A stretch of DNA of 64,000 bases, taken from contig NC_067473.1 of NCBI RefSeq assembly GCF_947179515.1, positions 76,930,936 to 76,994,935 on the forward strand. The letters run 5' to 3'. The notes under the pieces were generated by a model. The model was not told where the DNA came from and made no database searches. It saw only the letters and a program-made list of their open reading frames with translations. The stretch comes from Apodemus sylvaticus. Its lineage: Eukaryota; Chordata; Mammalia; Rodentia; Muridae. Of the stretch, positions 1 to 10,349 are shown in pieces. Within the stretch, counting starts at the first letter, position 1. Each line of letters begins with the position of its first letter. A program made the position numbers and the translations under genes.

Positions 1-28
1 ACAAAACAAAACAAAAGAAAAGAGAAAG
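1..28. repeat. A-rich (CAAAA)n-like tract
   Basis: Short run of CAAAA/AAAAG units at the window edge. It could be the tail of a SINE or L1 lying to the left, but that sequence is outside the window. Confidence 0.5.
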
Positions 29-110
29 TAATAGAAGGCAAAACATGAAGTGGTCCAGAGAAATTCTGAAAGATTTTCTTTCAACTTGCCCCAGAGAAAC
101 AAGATTCTTT

Positions 111-518
111 TCCTTTTTATTAGATATTTGCTTCATTTACATTTCAAATGTTATCCACTTTCCTCCTTACCCCTCCCAAAATCCAACCCCCTCCCCCTGC
201 CTCCCCCTCCCCTTTCCTGACCTGGTATTCCCCTATACCGGGGCATCAAGCCTTCACAGGACCAAAGGCTTCTCCTCTCATTGACATCTGAAAAGGCCAT
301 CCTCTGCTACATATGTAGCTGGAGCCATGGGTCGCTCCATGTATACTCTTTGGTTGGTGGTTTAGTCCCTGGGAGCTCTGGGGGTACTGGTTGGTACATA
401 TTATTGTTCCTCCTATGGGGCTGCAAACCTCTTCAGGTCCTTGGGTCCTTTCTCTAGCTCCTCCATTGAGGACCCCGTGCTCAGTGCAATGATTGGCTGA
501 GAGCATCTGCCTCTGTAT
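111..518 (-). mobile_element. L1 (Lx-type) 3'UTR fragment
   Basis: Read on the minus strand this is the end of an older rodent L1: a T-rich start on the plus strand (the A-tail side), then the motif ttacatttcaaatg and a long C-rich stretch (complement of the purine-rich L1 3'UTR). The later part closely parallels the 3'UTR of the antisense L1 at 41.9-42.2 kb, for example the shared phrase tttggttggtggtttagtcc. No ORF2 is present, so the insertion or its remnant covers 3'UTR only. It runs directly into a minisatellite. Small frames here are chance. Confidence 0.85.
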
Positions 519-744
519 GTCAGGCAGTACACAGTAGTGACATCATATGCCAGGCAGTACACAGTGATAATATATATCAGGCAATGTACAGTGGGAACAT
601 CACAGTCAGGCAACGCATAGTGGTGACATCATATGTCAGGCAGTGCATAGTGGTGACATCACATGTCAGGCAGTAATATCATATGTCAGGTATATGACAG
701 TGGGAACAACACATGTCAGGCAATGCACAGTGGTGATATCACAT
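519..744. repeat. 30-bp minisatellite, about 8 units
   Basis: Units begin with gtcagg or a variant at 519, 549, 576, 605, 635, 665, 685 and 715. Most are 30 bp, with variants of 27, 29 and one of 20 bp. The consensus is of the form gtcaggcartgcacagtggtg followed by acatcacat. Divergence between units suggests it is not recent. The array starts where the neighbouring L1 3'UTR carries a gtcagg phrase (compare 42224-42240), so it probably grew from L1 sequence. Confidence 0.9.
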
Positions 745-1190
745 CTGGCCTCCTGCTGGTTTCATTTTTGGTGGAAAGCTGCTTCTATTGCTTGTAAGAA
801 TGCAAACTTGGTACAAATGCCTCATACATATAAACATATGCAATGTGTTTGTCAATATTTGATGCTATCTGTCAGTCATACTTAGGGCCTTTTTCCTCTG
901 TGAGAAAAAGTTATGTTGTTTCTGTAAGTTCTAATGCCTATTAGAAGGGAGAAGAAAAGATATCCCTATATATTAAACCCCTTCACTAAATTCTTCAAAA
1001 ATCCTTAGCAAGTTATTCTAAGATTTCAGTTAAAGATAAATGAACATTTTCCTTTAATTTATTTAGCTCATAGAAACAAAAGTGACAATGTTTGAAATAC
1101 ACTTTCTGGTGTTCTGAGTTTTTAACTTCTCATTTCAAATAACAGTAAATTATAAGCATAACAACTAGGTAGTTTTTAATGCAGCACGGC
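745..1190. other. No gene or repeat recognised
   Basis: AT-rich sequence with short chance frames only. I see no coding signature, SINE or L1 match. Confidence 0.5.
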
Positions 1191-1192
1191 TA

Positions 1193-1490
1193 CAGTTTGA
1201 ATGTGAAATCTCCCATCTGAAGGCTCACGTGTGGCAGCTGGGACCCCAGCCTGCAGGGCTTCTGAGAGGTGGTAGAAGCTTTAGGAAGTGACCCAGCGGA
1301 AGCTAACATTAGGTCGCTGTATGTGCTCCTTTTTGGGAGGCAGTAAGGTGCTGCTAAGTTCCTGGACATTTCCCCACCAGGAGGAGGTGAGCACCTCTCC
1401 TGCACCAGAAGCTCTCACCGCAAAGCTCCTGGTCCTGTCACCAGCCTAAAAACAAGAATAAGGAACCATGACTGAAGAAGCTCCTAGCCT
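1193..1490 (+). repeat. Ancient interspersed repeat, family uncertain
   Basis: The order of phrases (tttgaatgtgaaatctccc, then a gaggtggtagaagctttagg block, then accatgactgaag) resembles an old mammalian dispersed repeat that I have seen often but cannot name with certainty. It is heavily mutated. A repeat-library search would settle the family. Confidence 0.4.
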
Positions 1491-1642
1491 GTCAGCTGAA
1501 AGAGAGAGGTGTTTTCCCCAAGCACTCATTTTAGTAATAGACATATCCTTTCCTAAAATACTTAAAAATGTTTTAAAATTTATCTTTAACAGATACAAAG
1601 AAACATACAAATATTTATGGGGTAGTATGTGATATTTCAAGA

Positions 1643-1659
1643 TAGACACATACATTCTT
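1643..1659. repeat. Left target-site duplication of twin-primed L1
   Basis: tagacacatacattctt, identical over 17 bp to 3324-3340. It directly precedes the T-run that marks the L1 A-tail on this strand. Confidence 0.95.
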
Positions 1660-3323
1660 TTTTTTTTTACATTTTTTATTCGATATATTTTTTTATTTAC
1701 ATTTCAAATGATTTCCCCTTTTCTAGCCCCCCACTCCCCGAAAGTCGCACAAGCCCCCTTCTCTCCCCCGTCCTCCCACCCACCCCTTCCCACTTCCCCA
1801 TTCTGGTTTTGCCAAATACTGCTTCACTGAGTCTTTCCAGAACAGGGGGCCACTCTTCCTTTTTTCTTGTACCTCATTTGATGTGTGGATGTTTTGGGTA
1901 TTCCAGTTTTCTAGGTTAATATCCACTTATTAGTGAGTGCATACCATGATTCACCTTTTGAGTCAGGGTTACCTCACTTAGTATGATGTTCTCTAGCTCC
2001 ATCCATTTGCCTAAGAATTTCATGAATTCATTGTTTCTAATGGCTGAATAGTACTCCATTGTGTAGATATACCACATTTTTTGCATCCACTCTTCTGTTG
2101 AGGGATACCTGGGTTTTTTCCAGCATCTGGCAATTATAAATAGGGCTGCTATGAACATAGCAGAGCATGTATCCTCAAGTACAACGATCATCCACCATGA
2201 TCAAGTAGGCTTTATCCCGGGAATGCAGGGTTGGTTCAATATACGGAAATCCATCAATGCAATCCACTACATAAACAAACTCAAAGAAAAAAACCACATG
2301 GTCATTTCATTGGATGCTGAAAAAGCATTTGACAAAATTCAGCATCCTTTCATGCTTAAAGTCTTGGAAAGAACAGGAATTCAAGGCCCATACCCAAACA
2401 TAGTAAAAGCAATATACAGCAAACCAGTAGCCAGCATCAAACTAAATGGAGAGAAACTTGAAGCAATCCCACTAAAATCAGGGACTAGACAGGGCTGCCC
2501 CCTTTCTCCTTATCTTTTCAATATTGTACTTGAGGTACTAGCTCGGGCAATTCGACAACATAAGGAGGTCAAAGGGATACAAATTGGAAAGGAAGAAGTC
2601 AAACTATCATTATTTGCAGATGACATGATAGTCTACCTAAGTGACCCAAAAAACTCCACTAGAGAACTCCTACAGCTGATAAACAACTTCAGCAAAGTGG
2701 CAGGTTATAAAATCAACTCAAGCAAATCAGTGGCCTTCCTATACTCAAAGGATAAGCAGGCTGAGAAAGAAATTAGGGAAATAATCCCCTTCACAATAGC
2801 CACAAACAGTATAAAGTATCTTGGGGTGACTCTTACCAAACATGTGAAAGATCTGTATGACAAGAACTTCAAGACTCTGAAGAAGGAAATGGAAGAAGAC
2901 CTCAAAAAATGGGAAAACCTCCCATGCTCATGGATCGGTAGAATCAATATAGTTAAAATGGCCATTTTGCCAAAAGCAATATACAGATTCAATGCAATAC
3001 CCATCAAAATCCCAACTCAATTCTTCACAGAGTTAGAAAGAGCAATTCTCAAATTCATCTGGAATAACAAAAAACCCAGGATAGCTAAAACTATTCTCAG
3101 CAACAAAAGAAAATCTGGGGGAATCAGTATCCCTGACCTCAAGCAATACTACAGAGCAATAGTGTTAAAAACTGCATGGTATTGGTATAGTGACAGGCAG
3201 GAGGATCAATGGAACAGGATTGAAGATCCAGAAATGAACCCACACACCTATGGCCACTTGATCCTCGACAAAGAGGCTGAAAACATACAATGGAAAAAAG
3301 ATAGCCTTTTCAACAAATGGTGC
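1660..3323 (-). mobile_element. Young L1 with 5' inversion (twin priming)
   Basis: One insertion event flanked by perfect 17-bp duplications. From 1660 to about 2174 the L1 is antisense: A-tail, 3'UTR and the last part of ORF2. From about 2180 to 3323 the L1 is in the opposite orientation and covers the reverse transcriptase and following region of ORF2. Compared with the full-length L1 at 47-53.6 kb, roughly 0.75 kb of ORF2 is missing between the two parts. Inversion plus a deletion at the junction is the known signature of twin priming during target-primed reverse transcription. The sequence is very close to the full-length L1, so the insertion is young. Confidence 0.95.
1916..2173 (-). pseudogene. 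L1 ORF2 C-terminal fragment (minus-strand part)
   Basis: Antisense end of ORF2, roughly the last 85 residues (ending SLISGY, then stop at 1916-1918), including the phrase EYYSAIRNNEFMKFLGKWME typical of rodent L1 ORF2p. It has no start of its own and stops matching at the inversion junction near 2174. Confidence 0.9.
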
Positions 3324-3326
3324 TAG
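2180..3326 (+). pseudogene. L1 ORF2 fragment with reverse transcriptase core (inverted part)
   Basis: An unbroken frame of about 380 residues from IIHHDQVGFIPGMQG through the catalytic FADD motif (near 2617-2628) to FNKWC. It is the reverse transcriptase and following region of L1 ORF2p. It lacks the endonuclease domain at the N-terminus and the Cys-rich C-terminus, so it cannot act as a full ORF2p. The frame ends in a TAG at 3324-3326 that is supplied by the target-site duplication, not by L1. The first residues of the open frame (2151-2179) come from the minus-strand part read backwards. Confidence 0.95.
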
Positions 3327-3340
3327 ACACATACATTCTT
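3324..3340. repeat. Right target-site duplication of twin-primed L1
   Basis: Same 17 bases as 1643-1659. Confidence 0.95.
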
Positions 3341-3488
3341 AAGCACAGGTGTAAACTCTATATTTAAAACTAGTATAAAGTAGTCGTGAATAAAAATAAG
3401 TTATATGCTTTTTTCTGAAATTGCTTCTATTTTCATCTCTATATCTAGTATTTTCATCTAAAATTGACATTCTAATAATCATGATATG

Positions 3489-3699
3489 AGGTCCCAGAGA
3501 TGTAGTCATTTGGTAGAGTACTTGTATAGCATACATGAAGGCCTAGGCTTTATTCAGAGTATCACATAAACAGGGTGTGGTGACACACACCTGCAATCCC
3601 AACATGCATGATGCAGAGCTAGTAAGACCAAAATTGGAAGGTCATCCACAGCTACATAGCGAGTTCAAAACTAGCTTCAGACACATGAGAGCCTGCCTC

Positions 3700-3702
<3 letters not shown>
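3489..3702 (+). mobile_element. B4-type SINE (ID-like half plus B1-like half)
   Basis: 3489-3567 resembles a tRNA-derived ID unit (tttggtagagtacttg is the A-box side). 3568-3702 resembles B1 (gggtgtggtgacacacacctg, ending in a degraded ctgcctcaa). ID plus B1 in this order is the B4 architecture. It is diverged and followed by a CA tract. Confidence 0.75.

Positions 3703-3730
<28 letters not shown>
3700..3730. repeat. (CA)n microsatellite
   Basis: About 15 uninterrupted CA units, placed at the 3' tail of the B4 SINE. Confidence 0.95.
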
Positions 3731-3732
<2 letters not shown>

Positions 3733-4039
3733 TGGTTCATTGGACTGTCAGAACAAATAGTCATTGTTACGACAATCACCACATAGAGATTTCCTTAATA
3801 AATAGCCTATATGTCTGTTAGACTTTTGGAAGTCTCCTACAATAATAAAAGGTGTCACTGTGACTCACTGTAACATGAAAGCCGTGCATCTAAGATAACC
3901 AGCAGCTGCAGTGTGCTTATGTAGAAATTGAGTCTTCATTTATTATCATCATCAACTTCTAAATGCATCTTGCCTCATTTCCTTCACTTCTTTCCCTAAA
4001 AGTAGAGCTGTCTTGACACCAGCCCAGCTTACCCACAAT

Positions 4040-4210
4040 GCTTAAGAACATCAGGTGTCCCTTTGACAGAAAAGCCCAAACTCCTAACTCTAGTATGGAA
4101 ACCTTTGCTGTCTTGTGCCACTTGAGCAGCACCCAGTCTATCAACTATGCCAGTGACTCAACAGTCCACATATCACACTGTTATGTGAGCACTTGTGACC
4201 ATTATCTTAA
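4040..4210 (+). mobile_element. Possible L2 fragment
   Basis: The phrase gcccaaactcctaactctag and what follows resembles the part of L2 that reads 'ccaaactccttag...'. Weak and short; I would not rely on it. Confidence 0.3.
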
Positions 4211-4254
4211 GCTAATGTAGTGCAATGCTTTGCAATAATGGCATCTGATACATA

Positions 4255-5100
4255 TATGCTCAAAGAACATCCAAAAATATGGATGTTCTCTAGATAGTTA
4301 TTATATACACCATAGTTATATATAGTTCTCTATATATAGTTACCATAGCTATATATCTAATGTATACCACATGACTACAACAATATAAATATATGTGTGC
4401 ATATATACATAGAAAGGGGAAAGAAAAGAGGGAAGGGAGAGAACTATTCAGTGCATTGTGGTATTATTTTAAATATATCTATTTTCAATAAAAATATACA
4501 TTTAGTATCTAGATATTCATCTTAAGCTACACTGGTCCTACTTTATTATATGCCAATAACATTCTCAGCTATCAGATGTTTAGCAAAGCTTAGTCTATAC
4601 TTGACTATTTCCACATAATAAAGAAGTCCTATTAAACAACAGGTGTATACTTAGCTTCTCTATCTTGCTACAGGGCCTCTCATCCATAAAGGCAGGAAGG
4701 GAAAGGATACTTTAAGGTTTATTATAATAAACTTAAAGGTCAATATTTGCACATCAAAGACTCAAAAGTCTATTAAGAACAGTATTACTGATTTTAAAAA
4801 AGTAGAATTACTAGTGCTAGGCTAGGATAAAAGTATCCTTCGCACATCAAAAAACAAAGTTATAATATAAATAAATATACTCATTCACTCACACATGTCA
4901 CATGTCATGATATAATACTGATATCCTCATACAGAAATAATTTCTGAATAAAAGATATGTCCTCTTATTTTTTTCTCCTATCAATGGTAAAGTTGTGGGA
5001 GATTCAAAGCAGGAAGGTTAATTTAATGGAATTCTTTTTTTTCTGTAAATCCTTAGTTTTGTTATTTTAAATTTCTTCTGACTTTTGTTCTATATTTAAG
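4255..5100. other. AT-rich unique sequence
   Basis: Contains a TATATA-rich stretch (about 4305-4405) and otherwise AT-rich DNA with no frame or repeat I recognise. Confidence 0.5.
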
Positions 5101-5109
5101 AAAATTTGG

Positions 5110-6140
5110 GGACCTTGAGATTCAAGGGACAACAGATAACACAGACCCCTGCCTGCCCCTGGGCTCGCCTTTGCCTCCTCCAGTCAGTACTCAGGAATTC
5201 CAACTGACATAGATAAAGCAGCAGGCCTGCTTTCTCCAGACAAGCACTACAGGGAAGAGGCCTCCTAGTCAGGCTTCTCTACCCAAATAGCACTCTTCTG
5301 CAAAAGCCAGATTGGGAGCAGAGCCCTCTCCCCTGGCCCACCTGTGACAAGAACCCCAAATAAGCCTCCAGCTTGAGGTCAGAGGATACTCACTGGGGAG
5401 TCAGGATACTCCTACAGTAACCTTATCACGCTCTGTTGTCAGTAGAGGTCACATTGGGCCAAGAATGGGTCACTCATATACAGCAAGGTGGTCTCAGGGG
5501 ATACCTCGTGGAGCCCCAGAACTCTGTCCACTGTTCAGCAGAAATGAGAAGTTTGCTCACATAGGAAACCTGTCCTCCTGCCTCCATCTGTCAGCAGTGA
5601 GAGGGTCACCCTGTTTGCCTCCTAAAATTGTACCAGAGGAAGCCAATGAAATAGAATCTGCAGAGAGGAGACAGAGTCCTGCATAGACACCAATATATAG
5701 GCATCAATCAAATGAAAACATCATTCACTGTTGGGAAAAAAAAAAAAAACCCTCAAATTTGGGGCAAAAAAGGACAATCACCAAAAGGACAAAAATGTTA
5801 GAATTAGCTAACAAATGTTTTTAAACATCTGTGCCTGGTGGGCTCCGTGGTATATACTTCTAATGCAGGACTTGGGAAGGGGAGTTGAGAAAATTGAGAA
5901 TTCAAGTCCACTTCATCTACATAGAAAGACTATCTCAAAAAATGTTAATTCAAAAACCAATCAAACTGAAAGAAACACAGAATGAAACTGTTAACCCAGA
6001 ATTCTACATCCAGTGACCCAAAGAAAACATCCTACAGGGATGGATAAAAACATTCTTACAGAAAATAAAACTAATATATTAACCTCAGACCTCTCATTTC
6101 TATGGGATCCCTTAAGCCGAAAGCAAACTTTTTGAAAACA
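5110..6140 (+). mobile_element. Ancient L1 fossil (L1M or HAL1-like), interrupted by B1
   Basis: The stretch near 5990-6060 (aacccagaattctacatcca, then a lysine-rich segment) is the usual ORF1 C-terminal region of old mammalian L1s. The GC-richer block 5110-5700 has the look of L1M/HAL1 upstream sequence. No frame survives. A degraded B1 sits inside at about 5832-5941. Confidence 0.5.
5832..5941 (+). mobile_element. B1-related SINE, degraded
   Basis: gcctggtgggctccgtggta, then ctacatagaaagactatctc, follow the B1 order at low identity; lies inside the fossil L1. Confidence 0.7.
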
Positions 6141-6145
6141 GATTT

Positions 6146-7712
6146 TTTTTAAAATATTTTTATTTTCTATATTCTTTGTTTACATTCCAAATGATTTCCC
6201 CTTTCCCAGATCCCCCCTCCCCATATGTCCCATAAACCTTCTTCTCTCCATCCATTCTCCAATCACCTCCCTCCTTTTTCTCTGGCCTTATATTCCCCTC
6301 CAATGCTAGATCAATCCTTTCCAGGATCAGAACCCTCTCCATACTTCTTCATGGGAGTCATTTGTTATGTGATTTGTGCCTTGGATATTCAGGGCTTCTG
6401 AGCTAATTAATATCCACTTATCAGAGATTGCATTCCATGTGTAATCATTTGTGATTGGGTTACCTCACTTAGGATGATATTTTCCAGATCAAACCATTTG
6501 CCTAAAAATTTTGTGAATTCATTGTTTCTAATTGCTGAGTAGTATTCCATTGTGTAAATATACCACATTTTCTGTATCCATTGCTCCTTTGAGGGGCATC
6601 TGGGTTCTTTCCAGCTTCTGGCTATTATAAATAAGGTTGCTACGAACATAATGGAGCATGTGTCTTTATTGCATGCTGGGGAATCCTTTGAGTATATGCC
6701 CAGGAGAGGTATAGCAGGGTCCTCCGGAAGTGTCACGTCCAGTTTTCTGAGGAACCGCCAGACTGATTTCCAAAGTGGTTGTACCATCTTACAGCCCCAC
6801 CAGCAGTGGAGGAGTGTTCCTCTTTCTCCACATCCTCGCCAACACCTGCTGTCTCCTGAGTTTTTGACCTTATCCATTCTGACTGGTGTAAGGTGAAATC
6901 TCAGGGTTGTTTTGATTTGCATTTCCCTAATGACTAATTATGTTGAGCACTTCTTAAGGTGCCTCTCGGCCATCCAATTTCTTCAGGTGAAAATTCTTTG
7001 TTTAGATCTGTACCCCATTTTTTAATAGGGTTATTTGGTTCCCTGGGGTCTAACTTCTTGAGTTCTTTGTATATATTGGATATTAGCCCTCTATCAGATG
7101 TAGGGTTGGTGAATATCCTTTCCCAATTTGATGGTTGCCGTTTTGTCCTTTTAACAGTGTCCTTTGCCTTACAGAAACTTTGTAATTTTATGAGGTCCCA
7201 TTTGTCAATTCTTGATCTTAGAGCATAAGCTATTGGTGATCTGTTCAGGAACTTTTCCCCTGTGCCCATGTCCTCAAGGGTCTTCCCCAGTTTCTTTTCT
7301 ATTAGTTTCAGTGTGTCTGGTTTTAAATGGAGGTCCTTGATCCACTTGGAGTGAAGTTTAGTACATGGAGATAAGAATGGATCAATTCGCATTCTTTTGC
7401 ATGCTGACCTCCAATTGAGCCAGCACCATTTGTTGAAAAGGCTATCTTTTTTCCACTGGATGTTTTCAGCTCCTTTGTCGAAGATCAAGTGACCATAGGT
7501 GTGTGGGTTCATTTCTGGATCTTCAGTCCTGTTCCATTGATCCTCCTGCCTGTCACTATACCAATACCATGCAGTTTTTAACACTATTGCTCTGTAGTAT
7601 TCCTTGAAGTCAGGGATACTGATTCCCCCAGAATTTCTTTTGTTGTTGAGAATAGTTTTAGCTATCCTGGGTTTTTTGTTATTCCAGATGAATTTGAGAA
7701 TTGCTTTTTTGA
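6146..7712 (-). mobile_element. 5'-truncated L1, older than the full-length copy
   Basis: Antisense L1: A-tail and 3'UTR from 6146 to about 6406, then ORF2 up to the segment before the reverse transcriptase core. The 5' end stops abruptly near 7712, where the sequence changes to a B3 SINE after a T-run. ORF2 is broken by a frameshift near 6925-6935. I see no convincing target-site duplication. Confidence 0.92.
6407..7712 (-). pseudogene. L1 ORF2 C-terminal part, frameshifted
   Basis: Two open pieces, 6934-7584 and 6407-6922, are in different frames but are consecutive ORF2 segments. The later piece holds the Cys-rich motif (CWRGCGERGTLLHCWWGC) and the terminal SLISGY. The first piece reads LKTAWYWYSDRQEDQWNR, a conserved ORF2 stretch. 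The frame is lost around 6925-6935, where the conserved EELRMAEKHLKK region should be. The N-terminal endonuclease and reverse transcriptase core are absent. Confidence 0.92.
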
Positions 7713-7720
7713 GATTTCTT

Positions 7721-7889
7721 TTTTTTTTTAAAATTACATGTATATGTGGGGGATGGGCAAGAGAATGTCAGAATACCTGGAGCTGAGTTACAGGCAGTTG
7801 GGAGCTGCCCACTGTGGGTGCTGAGGATTGAACTCAGGTCCTCTGTAAAAGCAGTCTGAGCTCCTAACCACTGAACCATATCTCTAGGA
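7721..7889 (-). mobile_element. B3 SINE
   Basis: On the plus strand it reads as the reverse complement of a B2/B3: T-run, gctgcccactgtgggtgctg, then aaccactgaaccatatctct (complement of the agatggctcagtggtt promoter end). Confidence 0.85.
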
Positions 7890-7914
7890 AATTACATTTT
7901 AACAAAAAAACCCT

Positions 7915-8225
7915 GAGATAGTCATGGCGACTCATGCCTGTAAGCCCAGCACTCTGTACCCTGAAGAGGATCCTCTGAGTCTGGACTGCAGATTGCTGAG
8001 TAGTGGTTAAACAGCTGCTCTGCAGCCTGAAGGCTGGAGGGCAGATCCCAGACCCTACTTAAACACTGGGTGGGCGAGGTGATCTGCTTGGAATTCTGGG
8101 CTCAGGAAGTGGAGACCAGGCATTTACAGAGGAGCTAGTTAAGAGAAGTAACCATATTGGTGAGCTCTGGATTTGAATGAGAGAGACCCCACCTTATGGA
8201 ATAAGAAGGAATAAGTATGATCCCT
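7915..8225 (+). mobile_element. B4/RSINE-type SINE
   Basis: A first half reading gatagtcatggcgactcatgcctg and a second half with ccatattggtgagctctgga, then gagagaccccacctta, is the layout of the rodent B4/RSINE group. The microsatellite that follows is the typical tail position. Confidence 0.65.
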
Positions 8226-8261
8226 CTATATCCATGAGCTCACACACATATGTGCCCCCAC

Positions 8262-8425
8262 ATATGCGCACGCGCGCGCGCGCACACACACACACACACA
8301 TACACACACATACAGGAGAGAGACAGAGAGACAGAGAGAGAAACAGAGATAGAGATAGAGAGACAGAGAGAGAGACAGAGACAGACAGACAGACAGAGAC
8401 AGAGACACAGAGACAGAAAGCATAA
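8262..8425. repeat. Compound microsatellite (CG)n(CA)n(GAGACA)n
   Basis: About 8268-8283 alternates CG, 8283-8313 CA, and 8314-8425 is GAGACA/GACA-rich. Open frames across it on both strands are low-complexity artefacts. The CG/CA part is a potential left-handed DNA stretch. Confidence 0.95.
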
Positions 8426-8461
8426 AGCCGGAGAGTCGGGGCACTTCTTGCTTTGGTTTAC

Positions 8462-8778
8462 TGACTATATTAGTTGTTTGTCGAATTGCTACAACAAATA
8501 CCTGAACAAAGCGAAAAAAGAGGGTCTTTGAGGGGAGAGAATCCTTCATGTTGGAGGAGCATGGTGGCAGGTGCAGAGGCAGCTGGTCACATTGCATCCA
8601 GTCAGGGAAAAGCTATGTGAGCTGGGACTAAGCTGGCTTTTATTTTTTATTTGATTGAAATAAAACCTACCTGGGGTGGATCTTGCCATGTTAATTAACC
8701 TCATCTAGAAAGCCCTCACAGACATGGCTGGGACTTCTCTCCTTGGAGAGTCTAGAGCTCATCAAGGTAACACTGTGG
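8462..8778 (+). mobile_element. Medium-reiteration rodent repeat (name uncertain)
   Basis: The order tgctacaacaaatacctgaa, gcagctggtcacattgcatc, ttaattaacctcatctagaa and a final cttggagagtctagag matches an abundant rodent dispersed repeat of about 400 bp. The element at 39669-40056 belongs to the same or a related family. I recall the sequence but not a secure library name. Confidence 0.65.
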
Positions 8779-9179
8779 ACCCTCACGCTGATGGTGTAAA
8801 GTAGGTGCAGGAGTTCATCCAGGAGGATGCATGGCCAGATCTATGCGGTATTATCTGGTTCCTGACATGGATGCTGCTGGGGTGGGAGACAACTGACATC
8901 GACGACGACGACTGTGATAAAGAGAAAGAACTGGGAGAATCTGGTGGAGAAAGGCTGAGCAGAGAGGATGGTAAGATACAGGGAGGGAGAGGAGGAAGAA
9001 AATGATGGGTGCTGCCCACTCACACCTTCCTCGGGTCGGTCCTCTCAACTCTGTAACATATTTCACAGGGAAACCTTGAGCAGACTATAATGGGGAAAGA
9101 ATCTCTTTCGAGTCTAAAACTCATTTGCATCCTTTCCCATCTAAATTATATACAGCCAATAGAAAAACTACATATAGCC

Positions 9180-9378
9180 AAAAAAATAAAAATAAAAAAT
9201 TTAGACTGATCCAATTGATTGGTTGGTTGGTTGATTGATCTGTGTTCAGACACATCAGAAGATGGCATTGGACTCTATTACAGATGGTTGTGAATAACAA
9301 TGTAGGTTGCTGGGACTTCAGAACATCTGGAAGAACAGTCAGTGCTCTTAATGGCCAAGCCATCTCTCTAGTCCTACA
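9180..9378 (-). mobile_element. B2 SINE
   Basis: Reverse complement of B2: tail side at 9180, tgtgttcagacacatcagaa, cagtgctcttaatggccaag and the promoter end at about 9378. Moderately diverged. Confidence 0.9.
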
Positions 9379-9427
9379 TTTTAATTTTCTATAAAGGAAA
9401 TTTACAACAACATGATGCAACAAAGAA

Positions 9428-9642
9428 CCTTTAGGCGCTGGAGAGAGCTCAGCGGTTGCTTTTCCAGAGGACCCAAGTTTGTTTCCAGCATCCACACAGT
9501 GGCTTGCAACTATCTGTAACTCCAGTTCTAGGGGATCTGAACCCTCTTCTGGCCTGCCTGGGCAGCAGGCACTCAGGGAATGCAAGATGTACCTGTGGGT
9601 GAAACACTCAAACACCCAAAATCAATTTTATTTTTTAATTAA
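9428..9642 (+). mobile_element. B3 SINE
   Basis: ggcgctggagagagctcagc (A-box end), gaggacccaagtttgtttcc (B-box region), tctgtaactccagttctagg and an A-rich tail. Confidence 0.9.
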
Positions 9643-10079
9643 AGAAACTTAGGTCTGTATTTAGAATGACTTGGTAGGACCAACACTCCTGTAGTGCTCG
9701 TTCACTTACCAGAGAGGGCTAGCACATTCTCTAACTAGGAAGAAGGAAGGAGATTTAAGCCCTGAAAACACATAGGCACAATGACCTGCCCATCACAATC
9801 CTCCGTAAAAACGGAGAAGCACAAAGTTCATCTCACATGCTGATTCAGGCCCATGTGAAAAGTAATAGAAAAAAAAAAAAACCAGGGTCTGGAACAAACT
9901 CCTAATGGAGCCATCATTTACGGGCACTCTGGAATGCTGGGTAATGACCACAAACTGTGGGAGAAACAGAGCTGTGGATTTAGAGAGCTATACTCAATCT
10001 TTGCTTTCTCTCTCGGTAGCCCTGTGCTAATTTCTCTTGCTTAGGCTAGTTCAATGTCCTCCAAAATGGTTCTATTGAT
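9643..10079. other. No gene or repeat recognised
   Basis: Unique-looking sequence with an A-run at 9869-9881. No coding signal. Confidence 0.5.
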
Positions 10080-10330
10080 AATCTCTCTCCATCTCAATCC
10101 ATTGTTAAAGCCAAGTCTGATCATATAGATTTCTGCCTAAAAGTCCACACTAAAGTAAAATCCTTAGAGAAGCCTTATTGTCAGAATCTTGGAAGGCTTA
10201 CCAACCTGTTCTGCATCTTTAATCTAATGCAGTTCCTTCCTTCTTCCTTCTGTCTCAGCGTGGCTCCCCATATTGATCTTATCCATGGGCTTTCACAGCA
10301 CTGAATTTATGCTTTTTCTCTCACCTGAAA
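10080..10330 (+). mobile_element. L2 fragment
   Basis: Order of phrases (gtctgatcatatagatttct, then a ccacactaaagtaaaatcc block, then the leucine-poor ttgaaccaa-like end) matches the L2 3' region. It is old and diverged. Confidence 0.5.
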
Positions 10331-10349
10331 TATTAATTTTACCCCGTGT

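Noticed and set aside
519..744. CRISPR-like regular repeats
   Set aside because: Contiguous minisatellite without unique spacers, in a mammalian genome.
3489..3567. tRNA-like promoter sequence
   Set aside because: It is the ID half of a B4 SINE, not a tRNA gene: no cloverleaf or anticodon arm can be drawn.
8177..8597. Overlapping frames of 82-123 codons with RETERETE- or LSLSVCLS-like translations
   Set aside because: Low-complexity translations of a CA/GAGACA microsatellite.
8805..9005. 66-codon frame with DIDDDD run and a following gtaaga donor-like word
   Set aside because: The acidic run is a short GAC repeat, and there is no matching acceptor or family similarity.
9121..9615. 164-codon minus-strand frame
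   Set aside because: Covers a B2 and a B3 SINE and the gap between them; chance frame.
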